A stretch of DNA of 64,000 nucleotides from Fluviispira multicolorata (GTDB lineage Bacteria; Bdellovibrionota_B; Oligoflexia; Silvanigrellales; Silvanigrellaceae), in the NCBI RefSeq assembly GCF_009208585.1, contig NZ_WFLN01000004.1:248001-312000 (forward strand). Reading direction: 5' to 3'. Below, one piece after another: positions 17,162-27,132 of the stretch; within the stretch, counting starts at the first letter, position 1; each line of letters starts with the position of its first letter. A program made the translations under genes and the position numbers. Under the pieces are notes generated by a model. That model searched no databases and was not told where the DNA came from. It saw only the letters and a list, made by a program, of their open reading frames with translations.

Positions 17162-19285
17162 TTAAAATACTTTTTGATTTACAAGAACTTTTTCTTCGTA
17201 CTCTAAATCTCTCTTTGGAGTTATTTCTTTAACAATACTCTCATCAATCATAGAAAAACTTATAAATGTTTGTAAAGCTGATTGAAGATGCGTGTATGTA
17301 TGAGGAGACGATTTCTTTTTAAAAGCAGGATCTTTAAGAACAAAAATAAGATCTTTAATAGCTTTTTCTTCAAATAAATTAGTTTCTTTAGCCTTTAATA
17401 AAATATTTTGTTGATGTTTTTGTAAATCTTTTTCTTCAATTAAAAAAGGAGCGCCAAATTGTTTTTTAGGGGCCATGGCAAAGCGTGAGTCAATTTTACT
17501 TTTGTAACTTCTTCTTAAAATAGATTTGTTTTCAAAACCACGAATAAGCATATTGTCTTTCAGATTATAAATGAAATTTTTTATTTCTAATGATAAAAAA
17601 GGAGTGCGTCCCTCTAATGTATTTGCCATTTCCATACGATCTCCTACCCAATTTAGAACTTGGACGGGAAGATGTGTTTTGCAAAAATAATTTTGCCAGA
17701 GCATTAATGTATTGTTTGGATCCGTTAAAAATTCTTCATCTTTTTTAAGACCAAAAGAAAACCAAGAAGAAACAGATTCTCTTTGTTCCTTTAAAAATTT
17801 TAAAGCTTCATCTGCACCTAAAAGTGCAGTGGCAATTGTTTTAATTTGTGTAAATAATGGGTGTGGAACTCCCCAGATAGAAAGGCTTTCTATAAAATCT
17901 TCTCCCGATCCTTCTGAACTTGATCCTGCGGCCCAAGGATCTTTGCTTTCATTTAAAAATTTCTTGGCATAAACTGTATCTCTCCAATTTTGTCCAATTG
18001 GTACCTTAGCTATTTTATCAAATAAATTTTTTTCTTCTCGATTGTTCAGAGCAAATTTCCACCAATTTGCATATTGAAAACTTGGATATCCACAAAATAA
18101 TTCATCAGCTCCATCCCCAGTTAAAACACCTTTTACATATTTTCCCGTAAAGCGACTGAGCCACCATTTTGCCGCACCATTGGTATAGGGTTGAATATTT
18201 TCGGAGTGATAAACAGCATGTTCATATGAGTATGAGAGATCTTTATCTAAAATTTGTAATACATGCGGCAAAAAATTTAATTTATGTGCATAAGCGAGTG
18301 ATTCATTTGCTTCATCAAAGACTTCATTTTTAAAACTTATGGTAAATGATTTAAGTTTTTTTGATATTTTATGTTTTAAATAATACTGTGAGGCTTCATA
18401 GGCAATAACTCGTGAATCAACTCCACCACTTAAATAAACGCCTAATTCAACCTCAGATAGCATTCTATTATGCACAGAACGACTGAGTCTTTTAGAAAAT
18501 TCTCCATATAATTCATTATCATTTTTTTCAACAGCAGTTAATAAATTTCTAATAGATTTATTTTGTATTTGAATTTTCGTATTGTAAATATCACCACTTT
18601 TTTTTGCGTATAAAAACGAATTTGGTGGCATTTGTATGATATTTTGGAAAGGAGTTTTAATGGGTTCATATAATCCAACAAACTGTTTTATAAAGCCATT
18701 GCGATCCCATTTTTTTTCGACCATCAGTCCTTTAATTTCGCTTGAAAAATTAATTGATTTTGTATCGAATAAATAGATTTCTTGTGCATTTGAAAAAATT
18801 TGCGTATTAACTCCTTCAAAAGCAAGGAAAAGTGGTTTTACTCCATAAGGATCACGCATGGCAAAAACTTCTGTTCCATCTGTGCGACTAATTACAAAGC
18901 TAAATTCACCTTCAATGAGATCTTTTATTTGTTGGCCATAATTTAAAAATCCAGCGAGAATAGCTTCAGTATCACCCTTTGTTTGAAAGGAGTAATCAAA
19001 TTCTGTTTGAATTTTTTTTCTTAATTTAGGAAAATTGTAGATTTCGCCATTAAAAGTGATAATCCATTTTTTATTTTGACTGAACATAGGTTGAACATTT
19101 GTTGTCAAACCTTGAAAAGCTAAACGAAAATGAGCTAGAAAAAGATTATTAAATGTTTCTTTTCGTATAGGTTCATTTCCTCTGTGTTTTAAGCGGGATG
19201 CTGCTGCAAAGAATTTATCTTTGCTATTTAAATCTTTTGCAAAAAAACTTTGAGGAGAGAAAATAAGACCAGCATATCCACACAT
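17162..19285 (-). CDS. asnB: Asparagine synthase (glutamine-hydrolysing)
   Basis: Transfers ammonia from glutamine to aspartate using ATP. The start is taken as ATG at 19285, which makes Cys2 the N-terminal glutaminase nucleophile (MCGYAG). An in-frame ATG at 19339 would bury this cysteine. The glutaminase half shows FNGEIYN and GDTEAIL; the synthetase half has the ATP pyrophosphatase loop VYLSGGVDSR and GDGADELFCGYP. The length of about 707 residues is longer than the E. coli enzyme (about 554), closer to Bacillus-type or secondary-metabolite asparagine synthases. It lies 10 bases downstream of the unknown gene at 19296-20954, so the pair is probably co-transcribed. Confidence 0.9.
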   Translation of the reverse strand: MCGYAGLIFSPQSFFAKDLNSKDKFFAAASRLKHRGNEPIRKETFNNLFLAHFRLAFQGLTTNVQPMFSQNKKWIITFNGEIYNFPKLRKKIQTEFDYSFQTKGDTEAILAGFLNYGQQIKDLIEGEFSFVISRTDGTEVFAMRDPYGVKPLFLAFEGVNTQIFSNAQEIYLFDTKSINFSSEIKGLMVEKKWDRNGFIKQFVGLYEPIKTPFQNIIQMPPNSFLYAKKSGDIYNTKIQIQNKSIRNLLTAVEKNDNELYGEFSKRLSRSVHNRMLSEVELGVYLSGGVDSRVIAYEASQYYLKHKISKKLKSFTISFKNEVFDEANESLAYAHKLNFLPHVLQILDKDLSYSYEHAVYHSENIQPYTNGAAKWWLSRFTGKYVKGVLTGDGADELFCGYPSFQYANWWKFALNNREEKNLFDKIAKVPIGQNWRDTVYAKKFLNESKDPWAAGSSSEGSGEDFIESLSIWGVPHPLFTQIKTIATALLGADEALKFLKEQRESVSSWFSFGLKKDEEFLTDPNNTLMLWQNYFCKTHLPVQVLNWVGDRMEMANTLEGRTPFLSLEIKNFIYNLKDNMLIRGFENKSILRRSYKSKIDSRFAMAPKKQFGAPFLIEEKDLQKHQQNILLKAKETNLFEEKAIKDLIFVLKDPAFKKKSSPHTYTHLQSALQTFISFSMIDESIVKEITPKRDLEYEEKVLVNQKVF

Positions 19286-19295
19286 AGAGTCTTTC

Positions 19296-20954
19296 TTATT
19301 TCTTTGAAGTTTCTTTGGCAAGTCTTGCGAGCACTGCAAGAGCTCTGGTGACAGGGTTGTTACCTAAGTTATCTTCAATGTTTGGGTTTAATATAATTTC
19401 TTTCCACATTGCGAATTCAGCTGATATATCTTGGTTATTCAGTGAATTTGCGAGTTGAGATTGAAAGCGCGCTTCAGCACTTGCATATTGCATAGCTTCC
19501 GTACGTGTCAATCTTGCAAGGAGATGAAGTGCATACAATGATTCTGTTCGACTGGCAAAAAAAGGTGATTTTTTACGCATTGATCGCGCGATAAACTCAA
19601 CATAATCATAGTGTGGCTGGGCCGGCTCAAAATTTTCTATGAGTGTTTCTTGATATACTTTTTCAAGCAACTTAAAGGAATGTTCTTGCAACCATTGTGC
19701 AGGAGCTGTTTGAAATATTGAGGCACAATAGAGACTGCCAGCTTCAATGACCCAATTGGGTGGTTCGCGTAAGCTGGCATCCCAAATATGTGCAGCAAGA
19801 GTTCTTATCCAGCGCCAATGGCTTCTTTTAAAAAAACGACTTTCTTCATTTTGTAAAGGTATTTCTATTGCCCAATTAGCAATGTATTTTGAAGTATAAT
19901 TGTTATCTTTTTCCGCTAACGTAACAATTGATGGAAATATATTTTGTGCCAAGGACAATGCTCTTTCGAGTAAACTTGGTTTATATTCTTGAATTTTTTG
20001 CATTGGATGTGTTGCTAAAAAAGAGAAATCTTTTTGAATTGCACGGATAAGTCCGCGCATAATATGCAGTTGATTACCCAAATTTAAAGAAATATATTTA
20101 ATTAAATTAATGTAACTATCATTATTTTCTTCATTTAGGATGGCTTCAACTAACGATTTTTCAAATATCCATTCAACAATAAAACCTGTTTTAAAATCCG
20201 AGGCATTTGAGGTCTTTAAAATGTCCATAGCCGTGTTAAAATGCTTAATACGGCCTGAAGTTCCTTGACTTGTAGGTTCAGTTTTATAATAAGAAGGGCC
20301 ATTGCGTAAAAGATGATCGTCCGCAGTTTTTAAAATGATATTTAACATTTCTAAAGGTTGGGGGCGAACCGAAGCTAAATTTGTTTCATTTATGTAGTCA
20401 TTTGGAGACATCAGCATAAAGCGAAGATGTTGAAAATGTGGTGAATTTCTCATTAGTTTGGCAAGTGTCGGATTTGTCGTTTTTATAAGGATTGTTAAAT
20501 TTGCCTTATCTTCAAGGTCAACCGGTTTGCGAGCATGGAAAAAAGAAAGAATTCTTTCAGAAAGTAATTCAATGATGGAGTCTATTCTGATATTGCCTAA
20601 CAGTTCTTGCGACATATTTTTTTGAAGATAGCGCAATAAGGCACGAAGTGAACCAGAGGCAGCTTTAAACGACAAAAACTCAGGAAATTGCGGGTGGGAC
20701 GATAGATAGAAAACGAGATCGCTACAATCTTCTGTAGAGTTTGCATGGGTTACGGCCTCTAAGATGCCATTGCATGTAGCTATATTTAAGAGATGTGCTG
20801 GTACGTGAGACTCAAATATTTGAGCGCGTAAGACATCAGCTATTGTTTGCGGAGAAATTTTTCTTTCCACAAAGCCCATTAACATATGAGAAACAATTCC
20901 ATCTGTGGAATGATTTTCTGCAGTCATTTGAAATTGGCTGCGTAGATTCTTCAT
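19296..20954 (-). CDS. Large helical hypothetical protein upstream of asparagine synthase
   Basis: A 552-residue protein that I do not recognise. It is predicted mostly alpha-helical with no signal peptide or membrane segments and reads like a cytoplasmic repeat-type scaffold, with recurring short helices of the pattern LLxxLxxxL. Aromatic and Trp-rich segments lie around residues 380-420. It ends 10 bases before the asparagine synthase start and is divergent from pyrG. The arrangement suggests a role linked to the synthase or simply shared transcription. The long clean frame supports a real gene; function is unknown. Confidence 0.6.
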   Translation of the reverse strand: MKNLRSQFQMTAENHSTDGIVSHMLMGFVERKISPQTIADVLRAQIFESHVPAHLLNIATCNGILEAVTHANSTEDCSDLVFYLSSHPQFPEFLSFKAASGSLRALLRYLQKNMSQELLGNIRIDSIIELLSERILSFFHARKPVDLEDKANLTILIKTTNPTLAKLMRNSPHFQHLRFMLMSPNDYINETNLASVRPQPLEMLNIILKTADDHLLRNGPSYYKTEPTSQGTSGRIKHFNTAMDILKTSNASDFKTGFIVEWIFEKSLVEAILNEENNDSYINLIKYISLNLGNQLHIMRGLIRAIQKDFSFLATHPMQKIQEYKPSLLERALSLAQNIFPSIVTLAEKDNNYTSKYIANWAIEIPLQNEESRFFKRSHWRWIRTLAAHIWDASLREPPNWVIEAGSLYCASIFQTAPAQWLQEHSFKLLEKVYQETLIENFEPAQPHYDYVEFIARSMRKKSPFFASRTESLYALHLLARLTRTEAMQYASAEARFQSQLANSLNNQDISAEFAMWKEIILNPNIEDNLGNNPVTRALAVLARLAKETSKK

Positions 20955-21035
20955 TGTTATCTTGACTCCTGACCATTAGTTAGTGTTACTCTGTGTTCCC
21001 GTGTCGAAACAAGATTATCGAACGGAGTAAGTATA

Positions 21036-22691
21036 ATGCAACATCATGATAGTAAATCCCCCAAACGTTTCTCTCAACACCCTGTAAAGTATATATTTGT
21101 TACCGGTGGAGTGGTCTCAAGCATCGGCAAAGGTCTTGCTGCTGCGAGCATTGGAGCACTGCTTGAAACACGTGGTTTGCGTGTATCTATGACGAAGATG
21201 GATCCATATATTAACGTCGATCCTGGGACAATGTCTCCTTTTCAGCATGGAGAGGTTTTCGTAACTGATGATGGAGCGGAAACAGACCTTGATTTAGGGC
21301 ATTATCAGCGTTTTACAAAGGCAAACTTAGCAAAACGCAATAGTTTTACTTCTGGACAAGTATACGACACTGTCATCAATAAAGAACGTCGTGGTGATTA
21401 CCTTGGTGGAACAGTTCAAGTTATTCCTCACATCACAGATCAAATTAAAGCAAACATCATCACAGCATCAGAAGGCGCAGATGTTTCAATCGTTGAAATT
21501 GGCGGCACCATTGGCGATATTGAAAGTCTACCATTCCTCGAAGCCATTCGCCAGTTTCGTAATGATGTTGGAAAAGAAAATTCTATATTTATTCATGTTA
21601 CACTTATCCCATATATTCGTGCTGCAGGTGAATTAAAAACAAAACCAACCCAACATTCTGTAAAAGAATTGCGTTCCATTGGGATTCAGCCTGATATCTT
21701 AATTTGCCGAGCAGACCAGCCTATGTCAGAAGATGTGCGTATGAAGATATCAACTTTCTGTAATCTTCCCAAGGAAAGCGTTTTTGAAGCTCTTGATGCC
21801 GATAGTATTTATAAAATGCCAATTATTTATCATGAACAAAGAATGGATGCGCGCATAGTAGAGTTATTAGGAATTTGGACAGCACAGCCAAATCTTGATG
21901 AATGGAAGCGTATTATCGAGTGCATCGAAAGGCCAAAGCACTATTTAAAAATTGGTGTTGTTGGTAAATATATGGGGACAAGGGATTCTTATAAGTCAGT
22001 TTATGAAGCATTAACTCATGCTGGTATAGCAAATGAATCTCATATTGAAATCGTAGGTATTGATTCTGAGCAGTTGAGTGTAGCAAATACAAAAGAGATT
22101 TTAGTTGAATATGATGCCATTCTCGTTCCTGGAGGATTTGGAGATCGCGGTGTGCTTGGAAAAATGGCAGCTATTCAATTTGCTCGTGAAAATAATATTC
22201 CATTTTTTGGAATTTGCTTAGGTATGCAGCTTGCATGTCTCGAGTATGCACGAAATGTCATAGGTATTGCCGATGCCACATCTGAAGAATTTGATACAAA
22301 TGCGCGCAATAAGATAATTCACTTGATGGAGAGCCAACAGTGCATCGATAAAAAAGGTGGAAGTATGCGCTTAGGAGCTTACGATTGTATCGTAAGAAGA
22401 GGTACAAAAGGATTCCAAGCTTATAATAATGATCGTATCAGTGAACGTCATCGTCATCGTTATGAATTTAATCCTGAATTTCGTTCTCGTTTTGAATCAT
22501 CGGGATTCATTGTATCAGGTGAAAGTCCAGATGGAACTTTAGTTGAAATGATGGAATTAAATAATCACCCATGGTTTGTAGGTTGCCAAGCACATCCAGA
22601 ATTAAAGAGTCGTCCTATTGCACCTCACCCCTTATTCAAAGATTTTGTTGCAGCTGCTCTTGAAAGATCAATTCATAAAAAGGAGAATTAA
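21036..22691 (+). CDS. pyrG: CTP synthase
   Basis: Converts UTP to CTP with glutamine as nitrogen donor. The 551-residue length is typical. The synthetase domain opens with [17 protein letters not shown] (P-loop) and includes [20 protein letters not shown]. The glutaminase domain holds the oxyanion and nucleophile region VPGGFGDRG and FFGICLGMQ, with the catalytic Cys in GICLG, and the His-Glu pair in [10 protein letters not shown]. The ATG at 21036 follows an ACGGAG ribosome site. It is followed after three bases by hemL, so the two are co-transcribed. Confidence 0.97.
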   Translation: MQHHDSKSPKRFSQHPVKYIFVTGGVVSSIGKGLAAASIGALLETRGLRVSMTKMDPYINVDPGTMSPFQHGEVFVTDDGAETDLDLGHYQRFTKANLAKRNSFTSGQVYDTVINKERRGDYLGGTVQVIPHITDQIKANIITASEGADVSIVEIGGTIGDIESLPFLEAIRQFRNDVGKENSIFIHVTLIPYIRAAGELKTKPTQHSVKELRSIGIQPDILICRADQPMSEDVRMKISTFCNLPKESVFEALDADSIYKMPIIYHEQRMDARIVELLGIWTAQPNLDEWKRIIECIERPKHYLKIGVVGKYMGTRDSYKSVYEALTHAGIANESHIEIVGIDSEQLSVANTKEILVEYDAILVPGGFGDRGVLGKMAAIQFARENNIPFFGICLGMQLACLEYARNVIGIADATSEEFDTNARNKIIHLMESQQCIDKKGGSMRLGAYDCIVRRGTKGFQAYNNDRISERHRHRYEFNPEFRSRFESSGFIVSGESPDGTLVEMMELNNHPWFVGCQAHPELKSRPIAPHPLFKDFVAAALERSIHKKEN

Positions 22692-22694
22692 GCT

Positions 22695-24005
22695 TTGCAA
22701 AATAAAAAACTCAATTTTTCGAATTCAATTTCAGTTATGGAAAGAAGTCAAAGAGTTTTCCCAGGTGGAGTCAATTCACCTGTTCGTTCTTTTCAATCCG
22801 TAGGTGGAACGCCAATTGTTTTTTCTTCTGGAAAAGGCAAATATCTTTATGATGTAGATGGCAATGAATTTATTGATTTCTGTGCTTCTTGGGGCCCCTT
22901 GATTGTTGGATATTCACATCCCGCAATATTGAGCGCAATGGAAGAACAGCTTCACAAAGCAGTTACTTTTGGTGCGCCATCGGATCTTGAAGTCCGTCTT
23001 GCTGAAAAAGTAATAGATTGGGTACCTGGGCTTGAAATGCTGCGTTTTGTGAGCAGTGGAACAGAAGCTACAATGAGTGCGGTAAGGGCGGCAAGAGCTG
23101 CTACAGGTAAAAATAAATTTATTAAATTTGAAGGCTGCTACCATGGTCATGCGGATCAATTTCTTGTGAAAGCTGGAAGTGGTCTTGCGACTTTAGGAAA
23201 TCCAAGTTCAGCTGGAGTTCCTGAAGGAACTATCTCTGACACTTTGACCGCTATTTATAATAGTGAAGAAAGTGTGAATGAATTATTTGAAAAATTCGGA
23301 AATGAAATAGCAGCTGTTATTATTGAACCAGTTGCTGCTAATATGGGACTGGTATTGCCAAAACCTGGATTTTTACAATTTCTTCGTAAAATTACAGAAA
23401 AATTTAGTGCAGTGTTAATTTTTGATGAAGTCATGACAGGTTTTCGATTAGCACGTGGCGGTTGCGCAGAACTTTTTTCTGTACAGCCAGATATGTGGAC
23501 TTTTGGGAAAATTATTGGTGGTGGAGTTCCTGCCGCAGCTTATGGTGGAAAAAAAGAAATTATGCAGCAAGTTGCTCCACTCGGTGCTGCATATCAGGCT
23601 GGAACCTTATCAGGAAATCCGCTTGCTATGGTTGCAGGTTATGCAACTCTTTGCGAAATAGAGAAGCAAAGTGCATTTAATTTACTTGAAAAACTAGGGC
23701 AAAAACTAGATTCAATTGTTGAAACAGAGTTAAAACCTTTTTTTGAAAAAGAAAAAATTTGTTATGTTCGTGAGGGTTCATTCTTCTGTTTCTTTTTTGG
23801 AACAAATAAATTGCCAAATAATTTCTCCGAAGTGGCTGCGACAAATATGACTCTTTTTAATAAGGTCTATCATGCATGGATTAAACAAGGAATTTATCTT
23901 GGGCCAAGTGGATATGAAGTTGGTTTCTTAAGCACTTGTATCGAAGAATCTGACCTCAAAAAAATGGTTAATGTTGTTAAAGATGTTTTAATGACCGAAG
24001 AATAA
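22695..24005 (+). CDS. hemL: Glutamate-1-semialdehyde 2,1-aminomutase
   Basis: PLP enzyme of the C5 pathway that makes 5-aminolevulinate for heme and other tetrapyrroles. The 436-residue length fits. Typical segments are the N-terminal FPGGVNSPVRSF, the RFVSSGTEATMSAVR phosphate-binding region, the Asp of LIFDEVMTGFR, and the PLP lysine in FGKIIGGG. The start is TTG at 22695 behind an AAAGGAG ribosome site, three bases after pyrG. The final codons and stop lie inside an intrinsic terminator. Other C5 genes (hemA) are not in this window. Confidence 0.96.
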   Translation: MQNKKLNFSNSISVMERSQRVFPGGVNSPVRSFQSVGGTPIVFSSGKGKYLYDVDGNEFIDFCASWGPLIVGYSHPAILSAMEEQLHKAVTFGAPSDLEVRLAEKVIDWVPGLEMLRFVSSGTEATMSAVRAARAATGKNKFIKFEGCYHGHADQFLVKAGSGLATLGNPSSAGVPEGTISDTLTAIYNSEESVNELFEKFGNEIAAVIIEPVAANMGLVLPKPGFLQFLRKITEKFSAVLIFDEVMTGFRLARGGCAELFSVQPDMWTFGKIIGGGVPAAAYGGKKEIMQQVAPLGAAYQAGTLSGNPLAMVAGYATLCEIEKQSAFNLLEKLGQKLDSIVETELKPFFEKEKICYVREGSFFCFFFGTNKLPNNFSEVAATNMTLFNKVYHAWIKQGIYLGPSGYEVGFLSTCIEESDLKKMVNVVKDVLMTEE

Positions 24006-24021
24006 TTCTTCGGTTTTTTTT
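23994..24021 (+). terminator. Intrinsic terminator overlapping the end of hemL
   Basis: ACCGAAGAA (23994-24002) and TTCTTCGGT (24006-24014) form a perfect 9-bp stem followed by a run of T residues to 24021. The three-base loop is exactly the TAA stop codon of hemL (24003-24005). It should end the pyrG-hemL transcript. Confidence 0.92.
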
Positions 24022-24160
24022 GGTTTATCTTATATTTAATTCCTTAAATTGAATTGGGTTCAGTGAGTAAAGGAAAATGAAATCGATTGAGAACGAATTG
24101 CAATCAATTTTTAAGTAGGTTTGAGAAGGTAAGCAATACCCATCAGAAAATCGACTTGTT

Positions 24161-25126
24161 ATGGTTTCAAGCTATGTTACACTTTACTCACAGGCCAATA
24201 ATAATGATTCAGTGATATATAAAAATTCTTCGCTATTTAAAGGGTTAAATTTTATGCTGAGTACGAATCTCCTTTTTGCATTAGTCTGTTTGTCTTCTAT
24301 TTCACTTTGGTTTTTTGTAAAACCGATTGTTCCAATTGTCCTCTCCTATATTTTCCTCATTGCCTCCTTTTATGAGGGATATGTTTCTTATCAATCTGTA
24401 ATTTTTGTTGTGTTATTTACATTTTTTTGTGTTATTTATGAGAAAAAATCAAGTCAATTTGCAAAAAATTTTTCATTCATTGTTATTCTTTGCTTTTTAT
24501 ATATTTTAATTGCAGAGGATTTTCCTTATTCAACAGAGATTCCAATCTTTACTGGAGTTAAATTTAGCTCAATTTCAAAACCATTTTGGCTTGACATCAA
24601 TGTGGAGAAAACAGTTTGCGCTGTTTCGATGGCTGCAATTCTTATGAAAAGATGCCAAACATTTAATGAGTGGAAAAAAATATTTAAAGAAGCTTTTCTC
24701 CCTTTATTAATTATAACAGTGATCATTATTCCGTGTGGTGTTTTAACTGGATTTATTAAGTTTGATTTTAAATTAGCAGCTGGCGCATTTTATTTTCTTT
24801 CTATAAATTTATTTTTAGTTTGTGTTGCAGAAGAAGTTTTCTTTAGGGGTTTTTTACAAAAAAGAATTTTTGATTTTCTTTCAAAACATTTTAAATCGAA
24901 AATCTCTGCCCCTATTTTAGCTAATGTATTAGTTGCTCTTTTATTTGGCTATGCCCATCTTTATTCAGGATATCTATTTGCTACTTTTGCATTTATTGCA
25001 GGATTAGGCTATGGCTATGCTTATCAAAAGTCTGGGAAGATTGAATCTGCAATTCTTGTCCATTTTGGTTTGAATTTAATTCATTTCTTATTTTTTACAT
25101 ACCCAGCATATCAGACATTGCCTTAG
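24161..25126 (+). CDS. CPBP-family intramembrane protease-like protein
   Basis: A polytopic membrane protein with about eight hydrophobic segments. The CPBP (CAAX protease/bacteriocin-processing, also called Abi) motif EExxxR is seen as VAEEVFFRGFLQKRI near residue 225, followed by the second motif in FATFAFIAGLGYGYAY and the conserved His in ILVHFGLNLIHF. All catalytic positions seem kept. The start is uncertain: ATG 24161 has a poor ribosome site, while ATG 24254 follows AAGGG and begins directly with a membrane helix. It is the first of a forward run that includes the carotenoid genes, 15 bases before dtd. Confidence 0.82.
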   Translation: MVSSYVTLYSQANNNDSVIYKNSSLFKGLNFMLSTNLLFALVCLSSISLWFFVKPIVPIVLSYIFLIASFYEGYVSYQSVIFVVLFTFFCVIYEKKSSQFAKNFSFIVILCFLYILIAEDFPYSTEIPIFTGVKFSSISKPFWLDINVEKTVCAVSMAAILMKRCQTFNEWKKIFKEAFLPLLIITVIIIPCGVLTGFIKFDFKLAAGAFYFLSINLFLVCVAEEVFFRGFLQKRIFDFLSKHFKSKISAPILANVLVALLFGYAHLYSGYLFATFAFIAGLGYGYAYQKSGKIESAILVHFGLNLIHFLFFTYPAYQTLP

Positions 25127-25141
25127 TAAGGAATTATAAAT

Positions 25142-25672
25142 ATGCATGATGATGATCTTCTTGTTAGGTGTGTTGTGCAAAGAGCCACTCATGCTGAAGT
25201 TATTATAGAAGGAAAATCTCAAGGCAGTTTTACAAAGGGACTTGTTATATTATTTGGAATTGGTTTTCAGAAATCACAACCCGAAATTCCTGAAACTGAT
25301 GTTCCTGTGCTTTTAAATAAATTTTATCCAACCTTTGAAAAGCTTGCTGAAAAATTAATATCACTCAGAATATTTAACGACAATGATGGAAAAATGAATT
25401 TATCTGTAAAAGATATTAAGGGTGGCCTTTATCTTATAAGTCAATTCACGCTTTTTGCCGATTGTAAAAAAGGAAATAGGCCTAGTTTTACTTTGTCTGC
25501 TAGACCTTATCTAGCAAAACCTTTATATGAGTTATTTTTTGAAACATTACAGAAAAAAGCAGAAGAAAATAAAGTTCTCAGCGGAATTTTCGCTGCTAAT
25601 ATGCAGGTTTTATTTTGCAATGATGGCCCTGTTACTTTAACAATTGAAGCAGGTGTAAAGGGGATTTTGTGA
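25142..25672 (+). CDS. dtd: D-aminoacyl-tRNA deacylase
   Basis: Removes D-amino acids and glycine mischarged on tRNA. Visible hallmarks are CVVQRATHAEV at the N terminus, the SQFTLFAD motif near residue 100 and the NDGPVT motif near the C terminus, which together line the active site. At 176 residues it is longer than the common 145-150, because of an extra segment around residues 45-65. The stop overlaps the GTG start of the histidine kinase gene by four bases, which suggests translational coupling. The start has a modest AAGGA site. Confidence 0.93.
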   Translation: MHDDDLLVRCVVQRATHAEVIIEGKSQGSFTKGLVILFGIGFQKSQPEIPETDVPVLLNKFYPTFEKLAEKLISLRIFNDNDGKMNLSVKDIKGGLYLISQFTLFADCKKGNRPSFTLSARPYLAKPLYELFFETLQKKAEENKVLSGIFAANMQVLFCNDGPVTLTIEAGVKGIL

Positions 25673-27120
25673 ATTTGGAATCAAAATTCACAAAGGTAAA
25701 AGCCAATTTACGACCTCTTATATCAGTATTTTATCCGAGTACTGTTAAACAAAGAATATTTCTTGGTATTATTCTTGGTGCTTTTATTGCCATTATACTC
25801 GATCAGTTTTTTCCTTTTGTGTTTATTTTACCAGGTTTTTTTCTATATTGTTATTATATTTTATATATTCTTGTTGATAAACCCACTCATTCATTATTGC
25901 AATTAACCCGTCATGGTGGGTTTGATGCAGGGATCGATAAACGTCCCATTGTTGGTAATGATGAATTTTCGAGAATTGCTCGCGCTGTGCAAGACATGGC
26001 CAAAAGAATGCGTTTTAGTATTTTAGAAGCACGGGAACAAAATACAAGACTCGACGAAATTTTTGGTGCGATTGGGGAAGGGGTTGCAATAGTTAATTCT
26101 GAAGGGAAAGTAATTAAAATAAATAACACTGTGCGTCGATGGATAGGTTGGTACACTGAAGTTGCTGATCGAAATGTTCTTGAAGTGCTTCGAAATGTCG
26201 AAATTTCTGAAATTATCCAAAATATGATTCGTGAAATGAAAGAAAAAAATAATATTCCTGCGCAAATTATTGAGTCTATTCATTTAGATGGTCCAGAAAT
26301 ACGGCGTGTGCGCGCTAAAATTGTTGCTATTCAGTCAGAGCAACAGAATCCTGTATTTATGATTTTTTTATTTGACTTAACAGATATTCATAAAGGGGAA
26401 GAAATACGCCGTGAATTTTTTGCGAATGTAAGTCACGAACTCAAAACTCCCATCGCAGCGATTCGTGGATATGCAGAGATTATTCAAGATATGCCTGACA
26501 TATTAAAAAATGAAATAGCTCAAAACTTTCTTTCCGTTATTGTCCGAAACTCTGAAAACTTAACGAAGTTAATCGATGAAATGTTAATATTAACTGGTCT
26601 TGAGTCGGGAGCTTTAACCCTTGTGATAAAGCCTTATAATGTTAATGCTGGTTTTACTCGTGTTATCGAAAATATTATGCCAAAAGCAAAGCAAGCAGAT
26701 GTTGACTTACTTGCAGATGTCGATCCTGAAATTGAAGAAATTATGGTTGATGCGCAACGCTTTGATTCTGTGCTTGTTAACTTAGTTGACAATGCCGTTA
26801 AATACAATCGCCCTGGGGGTGTGGTAAAAATAAGTGTGCGTCAGAACGAAACTCACCATATTATCTTTGTTGAAGATTCAGGAATTGGTATTCCTGATAA
26901 TGCACGTATACGTGCATTTGAGCGATTTTATAGAGTTGATAAATCACACAACCGCCTCGGTGGAGGATCTGGCCTTGGACTTGCCATTGTAAAGCATGTG
27001 GTGCAGGCACATGGTGGAACTATTTCCTTAAGAAGTGAATTAGGGGCTGGCAGTGTCTTCACAATTATGTTACCTAAAACTCCAAGCAAAAAGAAAATAG
27101 ATCTTTTAACCCCCTTCTAA
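25669..27120 (+). CDS. Membrane PAS-containing sensor histidine kinase (PhoR-like)
   Basis: A 483-residue kinase. Two membrane helices span about residues 30-68 with almost no periplasmic loop between them, so sensing is probably within the membrane or cytoplasm. A HAMP-like stretch follows (about 70-115), then a PAS domain (about 125-235), the HisKA box with His256 (NVSHELKTPIAAIRGY), and an HATPase domain with LVDNAVKYN, EDSGIGIPD and GGGSGLGLAIVKH. The GTG start overlaps dtd by four bases. No response regulator gene is adjacent. It lies 12 bases upstream of the carotenoid genes and could be co-transcribed with them. Confidence 0.9.
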   Translation: MNLESKFTKVKANLRPLISVFYPSTVKQRIFLGIILGAFIAIILDQFFPFVFILPGFFLYCYYILYILVDKPTHSLLQLTRHGGFDAGIDKRPIVGNDEFSRIARAVQDMAKRMRFSILEAREQNTRLDEIFGAIGEGVAIVNSEGKVIKINNTVRRWIGWYTEVADRNVLEVLRNVEISEIIQNMIREMKEKNNIPAQIIESIHLDGPEIRRVRAKIVAIQSEQQNPVFMIFLFDLTDIHKGEEIRREFFANVSHELKTPIAAIRGYAEIIQDMPDILKNEIAQNFLSVIVRNSENLTKLIDEMLILTGLESGALTLVIKPYNVNAGFTRVIENIMPKAKQADVDLLADVDPEIEEIMVDAQRFDSVLVNLVDNAVKYNRPGGVVKISVRQNETHHIIFVEDSGIGIPDNARIRAFERFYRVDKSHNRLGGGSGLGLAIVKHVVQAHGGTISLRSELGAGSVFTIMLPKTPSKKKIDLLTPF

Positions 27121-27132
27121 TGAAGGAGTGTC

